Shown here in pieces: positions 26,636 through 35,410 of a DNA stretch of 64,000 nucleotides. Under the pieces are notes generated by a model that ran no database searches, was not told where the DNA came from, and saw nothing but the letters and a program-made list of their open reading frames with translations. Positions within the stretch are counted from its first letter, which is position 1. The number at the start of each line of letters is the position of its first letter. The stretch is from Oleidesulfovibrio alaskensis DSM 16109 (lineage in GTDB: Bacteria > Desulfobacterota > Desulfovibrionia > Desulfovibrionales > Desulfovibrionaceae). Made by a program: the position numbers and the translations under genes. The stretch spans positions 1 to 64,000 of the forward strand of contig NZ_KI519496.1 of assembly GCF_000482745.1 (NCBI RefSeq), given 5' to 3'.

Positions 26636-27420
26636 TACGGGTTAACCACCTGAAGACGTTCATTGTCGCCGAAAAGCACCAGCTCGGTCCAGTCAAAGCC
26701 GAATTCCAGCCGGGCTTCCTCATCCTCAAGGATGCGGGCCTGCTCCTGCGCGGAAACGTTAAGCCGGGCAAACAGGTTCACACCGCTGATAAAGGCGCCG
26801 AAACGGTCTGCCTCGTACAATGCCAGCAGGCACAGGGTAAGCTGCTTCTGCGTAAGCACAAGGCCCGTTTCCATGGCGCGGCCCATAAGACGGGTGTATC
26901 TGTCGCCGAAATAATTATACCGCGCCAGCCCCTGATCCTGAAGCCATTCTTCACTGGTCCAGACAGGTTCTTCGGCAAATCCGTGACAGTGCTGTTCGGC
27001 AATGATGAAATACTGTTCCACCAGCCGGCTCTGAGCATCCACACGGGTGCCGCGGCCCAGCGGGTAGGTGCGGCACGCGGCCGGACGGTTGGGATATACC
27101 TGACAGCCGGCCTGTGAAACAAAAGGACAGGGCCGCACGGGGCCATCCGTCATCTTCATGTACAGAATGGGAAAATTGGTGTCCGGATATGTTTCCACAC
27201 GGGCAAAAGTGGAAATGAAGCCTTCGCTGTCCTGACCTGTTTCCTGCCGCAGGCGCAGCACGTCATACGGTGACAGCGGCATGGTGAGATCGGAACAGCA
27301 GGCGTTGAAACAGGCCACGCCGGGATGGCAGGCAAACTGGAATTTTTCGCCCGGCTTCAGCTCGGGCATGCTGTCCAGAAACTGCTGAGTGCTGTCTGTT
27401 TCCGTATGCGGTGCGGTCAT
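26635..27420 (-). CDS. YkgJ-family cysteine cluster protein
   Basis: The 261-residue soluble protein belongs to the YkgJ/CxxCxxCC group of putative zinc- or iron-binding proteins. Its cysteines appear in CHPGVACFNACCSDL (about 31-45), then PCPFVSQAGCQVYPNRPAACRTYPLGRG. The reaction is not known for this family. The ATG at 27420 follows CAGGAGACGCC; an upstream in-frame extension to 27450 lacks support. It overlaps the heptose adenylyltransferase gene by one base, and a trpS terminator lies ahead of it. Confidence 0.8.
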   Translation of the reverse strand: MTAPHTETDSTQQFLDSMPELKPGEKFQFACHPGVACFNACCSDLTMPLSPYDVLRLRQETGQDSEGFISTFARVETYPDTNFPILYMKMTDGPVRPCPFVSQAGCQVYPNRPAACRTYPLGRGTRVDAQSRLVEQYFIIAEQHCHGFAEEPVWTSEEWLQDQGLARYNYFGDRYTRLMGRAMETGLVLTQKQLTLCLLALYEADRFGAFISGVNLFARLNVSAQEQARILEDEEARLEFGFDWTELVLFGDNERLQVVNP

Positions 27421-27431
27421 GGCGTCTCCTG

Positions 27432-27459
27432 AAAAACGACGGGCGCACATGGTGCGCCC
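27432..27459 (-). terminator. Terminator of trpS
   Basis: GGGCGCAC and GTGCGCCC pair around an ATG loop and, on the minus strand, are followed by GTCGTTTTT. It lies 20 bases past the trpS stop codon, in the short gap before the cysteine-cluster gene. Confidence 0.8.
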
Positions 27460-27479
27460 GCGGTCATTATGGTTGGTTG

Positions 27480-28469
27480 TTAAAAATCAAAGCTTAGACG
27501 CTGACGCACGCCTTCCATGGTGCGCTCGGCCTCTTCACGGGCGCGGGCGTTGCCGTCGCGCAGAATGTCCCACACCGTGTCGGGACGGCTTTCCAGCTCT
27601 CTGCGGCGCTCGTGGATGGGCGTCAGAAAACGCTCAAGGCTTTCAAGAAGAATTTTTTTACAGTCCACACAGCCCAGCCCGGCAGAAGTGCAGCCCTGAC
27701 GTATTTCGGCCTGCCTGTCTTCCGCGGTCATCAGCACGTGGTAGGGGAACAGGTTGCACACCTCAGGATTGCCCGGATCATTGCGCCGCAGACGGTTTTC
27801 ATCCGTCTTCATGCCGCGCACCTTGGGTATGATGTCTTCCATGGGCTCACCCAGATGAATGGCGTTGCCGTAGCTTTTGGACATCTTGCGCCCGTCAAGG
27901 CCGGGACATTTGGCGGCGGGGGTCAGGCGGGCCTGAGGTTCCACAAGATATTCACCGTAGAAATGGTTGAAGCGGCGGCAGATTTCACGGGTCATTTCAA
28001 GGTGCGGCAGCTGGTCCTGTCCCACCGGAACCCACTGAGGCCGGTAGATGAGAATGTCGGAAGCCATCAGCACGGGGTACCCCAGAAAACCGTAGTTACC
28101 CAGATCTTTGTTGGTTATCTGCTGCTGCTGTTCCTTGTACGTGGGACAGCGTTCCAGCCAGCCCAGCGGAGTTATCATGGAAAGCAGCAGGTGCAGCTCG
28201 GCGTGCTGTTTGACCTGCGACTGCTGAAAAATGGTACACTTCTGAGGATCAAGACCGGAGGCTACCCAGTCCATCACCAGTTCGGGCACAAAGCCCTTGA
28301 TGCGGGTAGGATCGGCGAAGTCGCTTGTCAGGGCGTGCCAGTCGGCCACAAAGAAAAATGCTTCCATTTCGTGCTGCATTTCCACCCAGTTTTTCAGCAC
28401 GCCGAAGTAGTGGCCAAGGTGCAGTGCGCCGGTGGGACGCATGCCCGAAACAGTGCGATTATTGCTCAT
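27480..28469 (-). CDS. trpS: Tryptophanyl-tRNA synthetase
   Basis: Charges tRNA-Trp. The 329-residue class I synthetase has the HIGH-type motif in GALHLGHYFG and the KMSKS motif in GRKMSKSYGN. Family segments include VGQDQLPHLEMTREI and a C-terminal CVDCKK...ERFLTPIHERR region. The start at 28469 follows a strong GGAGGAAC site; upstream in-frame codons are not protein-like. It follows the M50 protease gene by 25 bases on the same strand. Confidence 0.95.
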   Translation of the reverse strand: MSNNRTVSGMRPTGALHLGHYFGVLKNWVEMQHEMEAFFFVADWHALTSDFADPTRIKGFVPELVMDWVASGLDPQKCTIFQQSQVKQHAELHLLLSMITPLGWLERCPTYKEQQQQITNKDLGNYGFLGYPVLMASDILIYRPQWVPVGQDQLPHLEMTREICRRFNHFYGEYLVEPQARLTPAAKCPGLDGRKMSKSYGNAIHLGEPMEDIIPKVRGMKTDENRLRRNDPGNPEVCNLFPYHVLMTAEDRQAEIRQGCTSAGLGCVDCKKILLESLERFLTPIHERRRELESRPDTVWDILRDGNARAREEAERTMEGVRQRLSFDF

Positions 28470-28494
28470 TTCAATGTTCCTCCGGATAAGATGA

Positions 28495-29169
28495 TCAGAT
28501 GGCAAGCCCGAGCATGGAAGTGACCACACGGGCGGAACCATCCACAAGCGGCCACAGCACGCGGCCCAGTATGCCGCTTGCAAGCAGAATCAAAACCACG
28601 ATGATGCCGTAACGGCCTATCTGATGGTACTGCCGGGCCAGCGCGGGCGGCAGCAGTCCCGCAAGGATATGACTTCCGTCCAGCGGCGGTACGGGAATCA
28701 GGTTAAACCATCCAAGCGTGAAATTTATCCATATGCCTATGGCCGACATGTTCAGAAAAAACTCAAAGAAAATTCCCTGCTGCATCTGGTGGGGCAGTAC
28801 ATGCACCAGCACCTTGAGCAGCACGGCAAACATGACCGCCAGTATGAAATTGGTACACGGCCCCGCAAAGGAGACCAGCATCATATCTCTGGAAGGCTTG
28901 CGGAACCAGCGTGCATCGACGGGCACCGGACGTGCCCAGCCCAGCACAAATGGGCTGGTGAGCGCCGTGATCACAAACATGAGCGAACCCATGGGATCAA
29001 GGTGCACCAGCGGATTGAGGGTAAGCCGCCCCTGCGCTCTGGCCGTGGGGTCACCCATGCGCCACGCTGCCCATCCGTGGGCCACCTCATGGCAGACCAT
29101 GCCGAGCATCATGGGCACGAAGGCCACGGCGATGCGCTGAACGCTCTGTGCGAAATCAATGTCAAACAT
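28495..29169 (-). CDS. Site-2-protease family membrane metalloprotease (M50)
   Basis: The 224-residue multi-pass protein cleaves substrates within the membrane. The zinc motif is HEVAH (about 27-31) in the first part, and the second motif is NLIPVPPLDGSHIL, whose Asp is a zinc ligand. The remaining helices fit the short M50B group without a PDZ domain. The ATG at 29169 has only a weak ribosome-binding site; an upstream GTG at 29247 would add 26 residues. Substrates are unknown. It is probably co-transcribed with trpS. Confidence 0.85.
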   Translation of the reverse strand: MFDIDFAQSVQRIAVAFVPMMLGMVCHEVAHGWAAWRMGDPTARAQGRLTLNPLVHLDPMGSLMFVITALTSPFVLGWARPVPVDARWFRKPSRDMMLVSFAGPCTNFILAVMFAVLLKVLVHVLPHQMQQGIFFEFFLNMSAIGIWINFTLGWFNLIPVPPLDGSHILAGLLPPALARQYHQIGRYGIIVVLILLASGILGRVLWPLVDGSARVVTSMLGLAI

Positions 29170-29209
29170 ATGCGTCTTGCGGCTATCACGAAGCGACAGG
29201 GAGAGCAAG

Positions 29210-29233
29210 AAAAAGGCCGCGCATACGGCGGCC
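29210..29233 (-). terminator. Hairpin upstream of the protease gene, second of two
   Basis: GGCCGC and GCGGCC pair around a 7-base loop, with TTTTT following on the minus strand. With the hairpin 27 bases further right it forms a tandem terminator after the response regulator gene. Confidence 0.6.
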
Positions 29234-29252
29234 TGCGGCGGCACCACGCCAC

Positions 29253-29289
29253 AAAAACAGGCGCCCCGCGGCGCAGACTGCGGGACGCC
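29253..29289 (-). terminator. Terminator of the response regulator gene
   Basis: On the minus strand, GGCGTCCCGC and GCGGGGCGCC pair over ten positions with one G-T pair. They are followed by TGTTTTTG. The hairpin begins 27 bases beyond the response regulator stop codon. Confidence 0.7.
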
Positions 29290-29315
29290 CGGTGCACGGC
29301 AGGCGGAAAAAGGTG

Positions 29316-29684
29316 CTACCCGCGGTCGGCAAGAGCCTGAGCCACCTTGCTCTTCAGTTCCGTCAGGTCCACGGATTTCACCACATAGTAGTCCGCGGCA
29401 ATGGATTTGAGATCGTGCTGAAAACTGTCATACGCGGTACTCAGAATAACGGGCAGCTGCTGGTCCTGACTGCGTATCTGCTGCAGCAGGTCAAGACCCG
29501 AAACATCCGGCGCAAGCTTGATGTCCAGAATGACAAGGTGCGGTTTTTCACGGGCCACCACCTGCAGAATGGGTTCCTGTCCGTCCGAGGTGGCAATGGT
29601 GTAGCCTTCGGCCTCCAGTTCTTCCTTGTACAGCATCCTTATGTGTTTTTCATCGTCCACCACAAGGATTGTCTTTGCTGGCAT
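29316..29684 (-). CDS. Single-domain response regulator (CheY-like)
   Basis: The 122-residue protein is a receiver domain with no output domain. ILVVDDEKHIRMLYKEEL gives the acidic pocket, and phosphoacceptor Asp lies in LVILDIKLAPDVSGLDLL. The usual switch Thr region reads ILSTAYD. The Lys of the YVVKS motif completes the active site. The start at 29684 follows a strong AAGGAGG site. No kinase gene adjoins it, so its partner and output are unknown. Confidence 0.88.
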   Translation of the reverse strand: MPAKTILVVDDEKHIRMLYKEELEAEGYTIATSDGQEPILQVVAREKPHLVILDIKLAPDVSGLDLLQQIRSQDQQLPVILSTAYDSFQHDLKSIAADYYVVKSVDLTELKSKVAQALADRG

Positions 29685-30262
29685 GATGTGCCTCCTTATC
29701 CGCGCCCGTCCGCAACATGTCATAACAGGCAGAAGGCGACGGGGCTGACACGGTTTGCTGCGGCGCACTCCGGCCCGCCGCATGCGGTTTCGGATACAAA
29801 ATTACACCACTATCCACCTAACAGGCAACGTTCTTCGGCACAAAGTATAAAAAAACGGCGGCCCGCAAAAAAAATGTACACCGGACAAAGACATGCCGCT
29901 GCCGCAGAAGAGAATACTGCATACCATCCGGCGCGCTGCCTGCGCCACGCGGCATGTATCCTGCCGCTGCCGCACACACCGGAAAAGCGGCCCGGCCTGT
30001 TTTTTGGCAGAGCAGTACACAGCCGTATCCGGATCCGGCAAAACTCTGCCGGTAAGCGCTTGCACCGCCGCGCCTTGCCAACCACGCCCGATGGAGGCAC
30101 ATTGCCTGTGCCGCACGCCGGACAAAAATCTGCCGCGGGCGGCATCTGCCGGACAGCCCGTCAAAAGGCCGTAAGGCAGCGGCAGGCACGGACATGGCCG
30201 CACCGGATACGCGGGTACGTCCGTTTTCATATACAACCTTTTACTTTACGGACCGGCCAGTC
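29685..30262. other. 578-base intergenic region with no recognisable gene
   Basis: Neither strand carries a frame with a good start site and protein-like composition. On the minus strand a possible promoter for the response regulator reads TTGCCT (29828-29823), 18 bases, TAATTT (29804-29799). The rest, about 29830-30230, is Cys/Arg/Pro-codon-like GC-rich DNA. It has several open frames in different phases, but none with a ribosome-binding site or family resemblance. Confidence 0.5.
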
Positions 30263-30484
30263 ATGACCGAACAACGTTCACGATACGGTACCACTGTCGA
30301 GCTGCAGCCTTCGGGCAAACGGCTTGAACTGCCCTATGTGAAAAGCGTGCTGCAACTGCTCAACAAGGTGGGCGCCCGCAGGGGCACCGTGCTTGTCATC
30401 CGCGACGGCAAGCTGCTCACCCCCGACCGCAAGCTTTTTCCCGGCGACGAAATCATCGTCCGCACAGTGGTTTCCGCAGGCTGA
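30263..30484 (+). CDS. Ubiquitin-like sulfur carrier protein (ThiS/MoaD/TtuB-like)
   Basis: The 73-residue beta-grasp protein has VELQPSGKRLELPYVKSVLQLLNKVGARRGTV in order and ends in GDEIIVRTVVSAG. Position and pairing suggest it donates sulfur to the TtuA-like thiolase encoded 78 bases downstream, as TtuB does in Thermus. Oddly, the C-terminus is Ala-Gly, whereas carriers of this class normally end Gly-Gly for thiocarboxylate formation. The ATG at 30263 was chosen because the upstream extension (to 30194) is not family-like. The ribosome-binding site is weak. Confidence 0.75.
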   Translation: MTEQRSRYGTTVELQPSGKRLELPYVKSVLQLLNKVGARRGTVLVIRDGKLLTPDRKLFPGDEIIVRTVVSAG

Positions 30485-30562
30485 TACGGCACCGCGCACG
30501 CGCTGCCACGGCATCCCTTCACATCGGGGGCCGCTCCAACTCCAACAACAGGAACAACATCC

Positions 30563-31471
30563 ATGAAATGCAAACGCTGCAAAGCCACGGCAGCTGTGGC
30601 TTTGCCCAGCCACCATGCCGGCTTCTGCGAAGAATGCTACGATCTTTTCTTTACGCGGCAGGTGGAAAAAGGCATCCGCAGGCAAAAGCTGCTCACTTTT
30701 GAAGACCGCGTTCTCGTGGCGCTTTCCGGCGGTAAAGATTCTCTGGCGCTCATGCTTGTGCTCAGCAAGCTGGGCTACAATGTGACAGGTCTGCATATCG
30801 ACCTTGCCATTCCCGGTTCGTCACCGGTGGCGCGCGGTGTGGTGGAACGGTTCTGCCACAAGCACGGCTTCAAGCTGATAGTCAAGGAAATGGCCGAAGA
30901 AGGTCTGGCCATACCGCTGGTCAAGGCACGCCTCAACCGGCCGGTATGTTCCGCCTGCGGCAAGATAAAACGGTATTTTTTCAACAAGACCGCGCTGGAC
31001 GAAGGGTACACGGTTCTGGCCACCGGCCATAATCTGGATGACGAAATCGCCCGGCTGTTTTCCAACACGCTGCGCTGGGATATTGCCTACCTGAGCGATC
31101 AGGGCCCCGCCCTGCCCGCCGAAGGCGGTTTCGCACGCAAAATAAAGCCCCTGTACCGCCTTTCGGAATTTGAAACCGCAAACTACAGCTTTCTGCAGGG
31201 CATCGAATACCACTATGCGCCCTGCCCTTATTCGCAGGGGGCCAGCTTTACCCAGTACAAAAAACTGTGGGCCGATCTGGAAGACCAGATGCCCGGCCGC
31301 AAGCTGGATTTTTATCTGGGCTTTCTTGAGCGCGGCAAAGAAATCTTTGCCCGTCATGAGCAGACCCACGGCGACCAGCTGCAACCCTGCGAGCGCTGCG
31401 GCTACCCGACCTCGGCAGAGGTCTGCGGCGTATGCCGCATCAGAGAGGCTGTCAGCCGCGACGACGGCTGA
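30563..31471 (+). CDS. TtuA/TIGR00269-type tRNA 2-thiolation enzyme
   Basis: The 302-residue protein would thiolate a uridine in tRNA using ATP and a carrier-bound sulfur. An N-terminal zinc finger uses Cys3, 6, 22 and 25. The PP-loop is SGGKDS (55-60). Cys129, Cys132 and Cys221 match the three ligands of the catalytic [4Fe-4S] cluster of TtuA. A C-terminal zinc finger uses Cys276, 279, 288 and 291. All expected residues are present, so the protein looks active. The preceding beta-grasp gene is the likely sulfur donor. The modified position cannot be read from sequence. Confidence 0.88.
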   Translation: MKCKRCKATAAVALPSHHAGFCEECYDLFFTRQVEKGIRRQKLLTFEDRVLVALSGGKDSLALMLVLSKLGYNVTGLHIDLAIPGSSPVARGVVERFCHKHGFKLIVKEMAEEGLAIPLVKARLNRPVCSACGKIKRYFFNKTALDEGYTVLATGHNLDDEIARLFSNTLRWDIAYLSDQGPALPAEGGFARKIKPLYRLSEFETANYSFLQGIEYHYAPCPYSQGASFTQYKKLWADLEDQMPGRKLDFYLGFLERGKEIFARHEQTHGDQLQPCERCGYPTSAEVCGVCRIREAVSRDDG

Positions 31472-31526
31472 TATTCCGGCCTGAACGCAGCAGACCGGTT
31501 ACACCGACGCGCAGAAAAACACCCCT

Positions 31527-31555
31527 GCCGCGGGCCGCATCCGGCGGTCCGCGGC
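31527..31555 (+). terminator. Strong hairpin after the tRNA thiolase gene
   Basis: GCCGCGGGCCGC and GCGGTCCGCGGC pair over 12 positions with one G-T pair and a 5-base loop, 56 bases past the stop codon. No T run follows (ATATATATG instead), so a terminator role is tentative. Confidence 0.45.
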
Positions 31556-31631
31556 ATATATATGCGGCAACCGGCAGACACCCCGGACAACACAGCCGGC
31601 CACGCAATCCGGCAGAAAAAGAGCACACACC

Positions 31632-32681
31632 ATGTTTTCAGACCCCCCGCCGGCGGTCACCGTTCTCATGCCCGTATACAATGCGGCGGGCCTGCTGCGT
31701 CAGGGCGCCAGCGCTCTGGAAGCAGCGGTGCACAGCGTGCTGTGCCAGCAGTTTCACAGCTTTGAGCTGCTGGCCGTGGATGACGGTTCCACAGACGGCA
31801 CGGCCGGGGTTCTGCACCGTCTGGCCGCGCAGGATCAGCGCATGCGGGTACTGCATGTGAGCCATGGCGGCATTGTGTCCGCCCTCAACGCCGGACTTGC
31901 CGCAGCGCGCGGCAGGTACATCGCCCGCATGGACGCGGACGACATCTGCCACCCCCACAGGCTGGCACTGCAGGCGGCGCATCTGGACAGGCATCCGGAA
32001 ACAGGCCTTGTGGCCTGCCGCGTCCGCTTTGCGGGCGACCGTGCAGCCTGCGGCGGGTATGCCCGCTATGTAGACTGGACAAATACCCTGCTCTCGCCGC
32101 AGGACATCGCGCTGGGGCGCTTCCGCGAGTCGCCCTTCGCCCATCCTTCCGTCATGTTCCGCGCGTCAACGGTGCATGCCCACGGCGCCTATGCGGACGG
32201 CCCTTTTCCAGAAGACTACGAGCTATGGCTGCGCTGGCTTGAATGCGGCGTACGCATGGCCAAACTGCCCCAGACCCTGCTGGACTGGTACGACCCGCCC
32301 ACCCGGCTTTCGCGCACCCACGGCAACTACGGCACCGACAACTTCTACCGGTTGAAAACACGGTATCTCGCCCGCTGGCTGGCGGCCCGCAATCCGCACC
32401 ACCCGCATGTGACCGTCATCGGCGCCGGCAGGACAAGCCGTCGCAGGGCAGCCCTGCTGCGCGAACACGGCATTGTCATCGACCGCTGGATTGATGTGGA
32501 CCCGCGCAAAATCGGCAATGTGGTGGACGGTGCCCGCGTGCACGGCAGAGACGCCCTGCCGGAAGCCGGCAGAGGGTTCAGCCTTGCCTATCTCGCCGGA
32601 CACGGCGCCGCGGAAGAGCTGGTGCCCTTTCTGGAAAGCACGGGCCGCCGCAACGGCACAGACTTCCTGCTGGCATCCTGA
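31632..32681 (+). CDS. Family 2 glycosyltransferase with a C-terminal extension
   Basis: The 349-residue protein has an N-terminal GT-A domain. It opens VTVLMPVYNAAG (9-20), continues LLAVDDGSTDGT (47-58) and GGIVSALNAGLAAARG, and has the metal-binding RMDADD (99-104). A later PEDYELWLRW segment supplies the ED acidic pair typical of the family. After about residue 255 a second section, VTVIGAGRTSRRRAALL to DRWIDVDPRKIG, looks like a Rossmann-type segment. Donor and acceptor sugars are unknown. No good ribosome-binding site is seen. The PHP-glycosyltransferase gene follows after 227 bases. Confidence 0.85.
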   Translation: MFSDPPPAVTVLMPVYNAAGLLRQGASALEAAVHSVLCQQFHSFELLAVDDGSTDGTAGVLHRLAAQDQRMRVLHVSHGGIVSALNAGLAAARGRYIARMDADDICHPHRLALQAAHLDRHPETGLVACRVRFAGDRAACGGYARYVDWTNTLLSPQDIALGRFRESPFAHPSVMFRASTVHAHGAYADGPFPEDYELWLRWLECGVRMAKLPQTLLDWYDPPTRLSRTHGNYGTDNFYRLKTRYLARWLAARNPHHPHVTVIGAGRTSRRRAALLREHGIVIDRWIDVDPRKIGNVVDGARVHGRDALPEAGRGFSLAYLAGHGAAEELVPFLESTGRRNGTDFLLAS

Positions 32682-32908
32682 ACCCCGCCATACCCGCCGG
32701 TCAGCCGCACCCTGCCTCAGCCCCTTCATCAGGCTCGGGCACCGCCGCGGAATCCGGCAAAGCCATACCCGCCGCCGCGGTCATACTTCCGCCATCAAAC
32801 AGACAACCAAAGTCCACGCCTCCGCCACGCGCATGCAACGTACGACGTGCAGCATCTGCCGAAAACAAAATGCCGCCACGGCATGGGGCACCGCCCCGGG
32901 AGGCACCC

Positions 32909-35359
32909 ATGGACACCAATGTCCTGAAGGCCGATCTGCATGTCCACTCTCGCCATTCCACCCGGCCGTCACAATGGATTCTGCAGAAACTCGGCTGCGC
33001 CGAAAGCTATACCGACCCGCAGGCTCTCTACCGCACGGCTCTGAAACGGGGCATGGATCTTGTCACCATAACCGATCACAACACCATCGCCGGAAGCCTT
33101 GAAATAGCTCACCTGCCCCACACCTTTGTCAGTGAAGAAATAACGGCCTATTTTCCCGAAGACCGCTGCAAGCTGCATGTGCTTGCATGGAACATCACCG
33201 AAGCCCACCACGATGACATCACCAGACTGCGCGAAAATGTCTACGACCTTGTGGACTATCTGATACAGCAGGATATCGCCCATGCCATTGCCCATCCCAT
33301 GTATTCACTTAACGACAAGCTTACGGTGGATCATATGGAACGCATGGTGCTGCTGTTCAGGGCCTTCGAGCTGAACGGTTCGCGCGATGCCTACCAGAAT
33401 GCCCTGCTGCGCCAGATGCTGCAAAGTCTGGACGAAGCCGCGGTAACCCGTCTGGCGGACAAACACGGTATGACCCCGCGCATGGACAGACCCTGGGAAA
33501 AAACGCTCACCGCGGGTTCGGACGACCACTCGTCCTTGAACATTGCCCGCAGCCATACCGTGGTGGGGCCTGTAACAGGCAGCGGTTCCGGCAGGGTGCA
33601 GGACTTTCTGCGCGGCATCATGGACGGCCGGTCACACCCGGCAGGGCGCGACGCCACCCCCGAAACCATGGCGCACAATCTGTACTCCATCGCCTACCAG
33701 TTTTATAAACAGAAGTTCGGTCTGGGCGCCCACGTGCACCGCGACCTGCTGCTGCGTTTTGTCGACCGGTCGCTGTGCTCTTCGCCCGAGCCGGAAAGCG
33801 GCTTTATGGCAAAACTGCACGGGCTCATAGGCTACCGCCGGCCCGCGCATTTTTTTTCCGGCCCGCCGCGTTCCGTGCAGGGACTGCTGCAGAAGGAAGC
33901 CGAAGACATTATCTGGAACGATACGGAACTGCGTGAAATAGCCGCCGCCCAGACAAAAAACGACCCCGCCGGCGAGGATACATGGTTCCGCTTTGTCAAC
34001 CGCGCCACGGAAAAGGTCATGACCCAGTTCGGCACAAGCCTGCTGGACAACGTCAAGGGCGCCGACCTGTTCAGCGTGTTCAACGCCATGGGTTCGGCAG
34101 GCTCGCTGTACGCCATGCTGGCCCCCTATTTCGTGGCATACACCCTGTTCACCAGAGACAGGGAATTCTGCCGCACCTGCCGCGACGCCTTTACCGGACA
34201 GACGGACCATGCCGCACGGCTGCATGTGGGGCATTTCACCGATACATTCTATGATGTGAACGGCGTGGCGCTGACTCTGCAGATGCAGCTGGACATGGCC
34301 TTTAAAAACAACAAGCAGCTCAAGGTCATCACCTGCGGTCCCAGTGAAGGCGAGGCGGCCCGCCGTCCCGGCGTGGTGAACTTCACCCCCGTCGGTTCAT
34401 GCACCATGCCGGAATATCCCGAGCTGACCCTTTTTTACCCGCCGGTACTGCGCATGATACACCACTGCTACACGCAGAACTTCACACACATCCACTCGGC
34501 CACCCCCGGCCCCATCGGGCTTGTGGCGCTGGCCGTGGCACGCATACTCAAACTGCCCGTGCACGCCACCTACCACACGGCGTTTCCCCAATATGTCAGC
34601 ATGCTCACGGAAGATGCAGGGCTTGAGGATGCCATGTGGCGGTATATGGTATGGTATTACAATCAGATGGACCGTGTTTACGTGCCGTCGCACGCCACGG
34701 GTGAAGAACTGGTGGCACGCGGCATACACCCCTCGCGGGTGGTCTTTTATCCACGCGGCATCGATACGGAAAAATTCAGCCCGGCCCACCGCAACGGCTT
34801 TTACGGCCGGTACGGCGCCCATGCCGGAAAAACCCGCCTGCTGTATGTGGGGCGCATATCGCGTGAAAAGAACATGCATGTGCTTGCAAACGCATTTACG
34901 CAGCTGCTGCGCAGGCGCTCCGACGTTGAGCTGGCAGTGGTGGGCGACGGCCCGTGGACAGATGCCATGAAAGCACAGTTGTCAGGGCTGCCGGTACTCT
35001 TCACCGGCTACCTGACAGACGGCGACCTGAGCGCGGCCTACGCCTCGGCCGATGTGTTTGTCTTTCCTTCGGGCACCGACACCTTCGGCAATGTGGTGCT
35101 GGAAGCACAGGCTTCGGCCCTGCCCGTCATCGTCACGGACAAGGGCGGTCCCGCGGAAAACATGCTGCCCGACGAAACAGGACTCATGGTGCCCGAAGGA
35201 GATGCACAGGCTCTGGCCGCAGCCATGCACGCCCTGTGCGCCGACAGCGCCATGCGGACACGCATGAGCCGCGAAGCGCGGGCCTATGCCCAGAGCAGAT
35301 CATTTGAGGCGGCCTTTCTGAAGCAATGGAACATGTACAGGCTGCAGAACGTCGCCTGA
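32909..35359 (+). CDS. PHP-domain protein fused to a family 4 glycosyltransferase
   Basis: This 816-residue two-part protein begins with a PHP metal-dependent phosphoesterase domain (about 7-265), with metal ligands in ADLHVHSRHS (His11, His13), TITDHNT (Asp56, His57) and GSDDHSS. A middle region (about 265-480) has no family I recognise. The C-terminal GT-B glycosyltransferase (about 480-810) shows VNFTPVGSCTMPEYPELT, YVGRISREKNMHVL, FTGYLTDGDLSAAYASADVFVFPS and TFGNVVLEAQA, with its acidic EX7E-like motif, close to GDP-mannose-type mannosyltransferases. GGGAGGCACCC precedes the ATG at 32909. A glycolipid or polysaccharide role is inferred. Confidence 0.85.
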   Translation: MDTNVLKADLHVHSRHSTRPSQWILQKLGCAESYTDPQALYRTALKRGMDLVTITDHNTIAGSLEIAHLPHTFVSEEITAYFPEDRCKLHVLAWNITEAHHDDITRLRENVYDLVDYLIQQDIAHAIAHPMYSLNDKLTVDHMERMVLLFRAFELNGSRDAYQNALLRQMLQSLDEAAVTRLADKHGMTPRMDRPWEKTLTAGSDDHSSLNIARSHTVVGPVTGSGSGRVQDFLRGIMDGRSHPAGRDATPETMAHNLYSIAYQFYKQKFGLGAHVHRDLLLRFVDRSLCSSPEPESGFMAKLHGLIGYRRPAHFFSGPPRSVQGLLQKEAEDIIWNDTELREIAAAQTKNDPAGEDTWFRFVNRATEKVMTQFGTSLLDNVKGADLFSVFNAMGSAGSLYAMLAPYFVAYTLFTRDREFCRTCRDAFTGQTDHAARLHVGHFTDTFYDVNGVALTLQMQLDMAFKNNKQLKVITCGPSEGEAARRPGVVNFTPVGSCTMPEYPELTLFYPPVLRMIHHCYTQNFTHIHSATPGPIGLVALAVARILKLPVHATYHTAFPQYVSMLTEDAGLEDAMWRYMVWYYNQMDRVYVPSHATGEELVARGIHPSRVVFYPRGIDTEKFSPAHRNGFYGRYGAHAGKTRLLYVGRISREKNMHVLANAFTQLLRRRSDVELAVVGDGPWTDAMKAQLSGLPVLFTGYLTDGDLSAAYASADVFVFPSGTDTFGNVVLEAQASALPVIVTDKGGPAENMLPDETGLMVPEGDAQALAAAMHALCADSAMRTRMSREARAYAQSRSFEAAFLKQWNMYRLQNVA

Positions 35360-35410
35360 CACCCCGCCGCTGCATATATCACAACGCATCCGCTCCCCGT
35401 ACGACGCAGC

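Noticed and set aside
29802..30236. A 144-codon minus-strand open frame in the long intergenic gap
   Set aside because: Several overlapping frames of similar length exist in both directions there, all Cys/Arg-rich, none with a ribosome-binding site or family resemblance.
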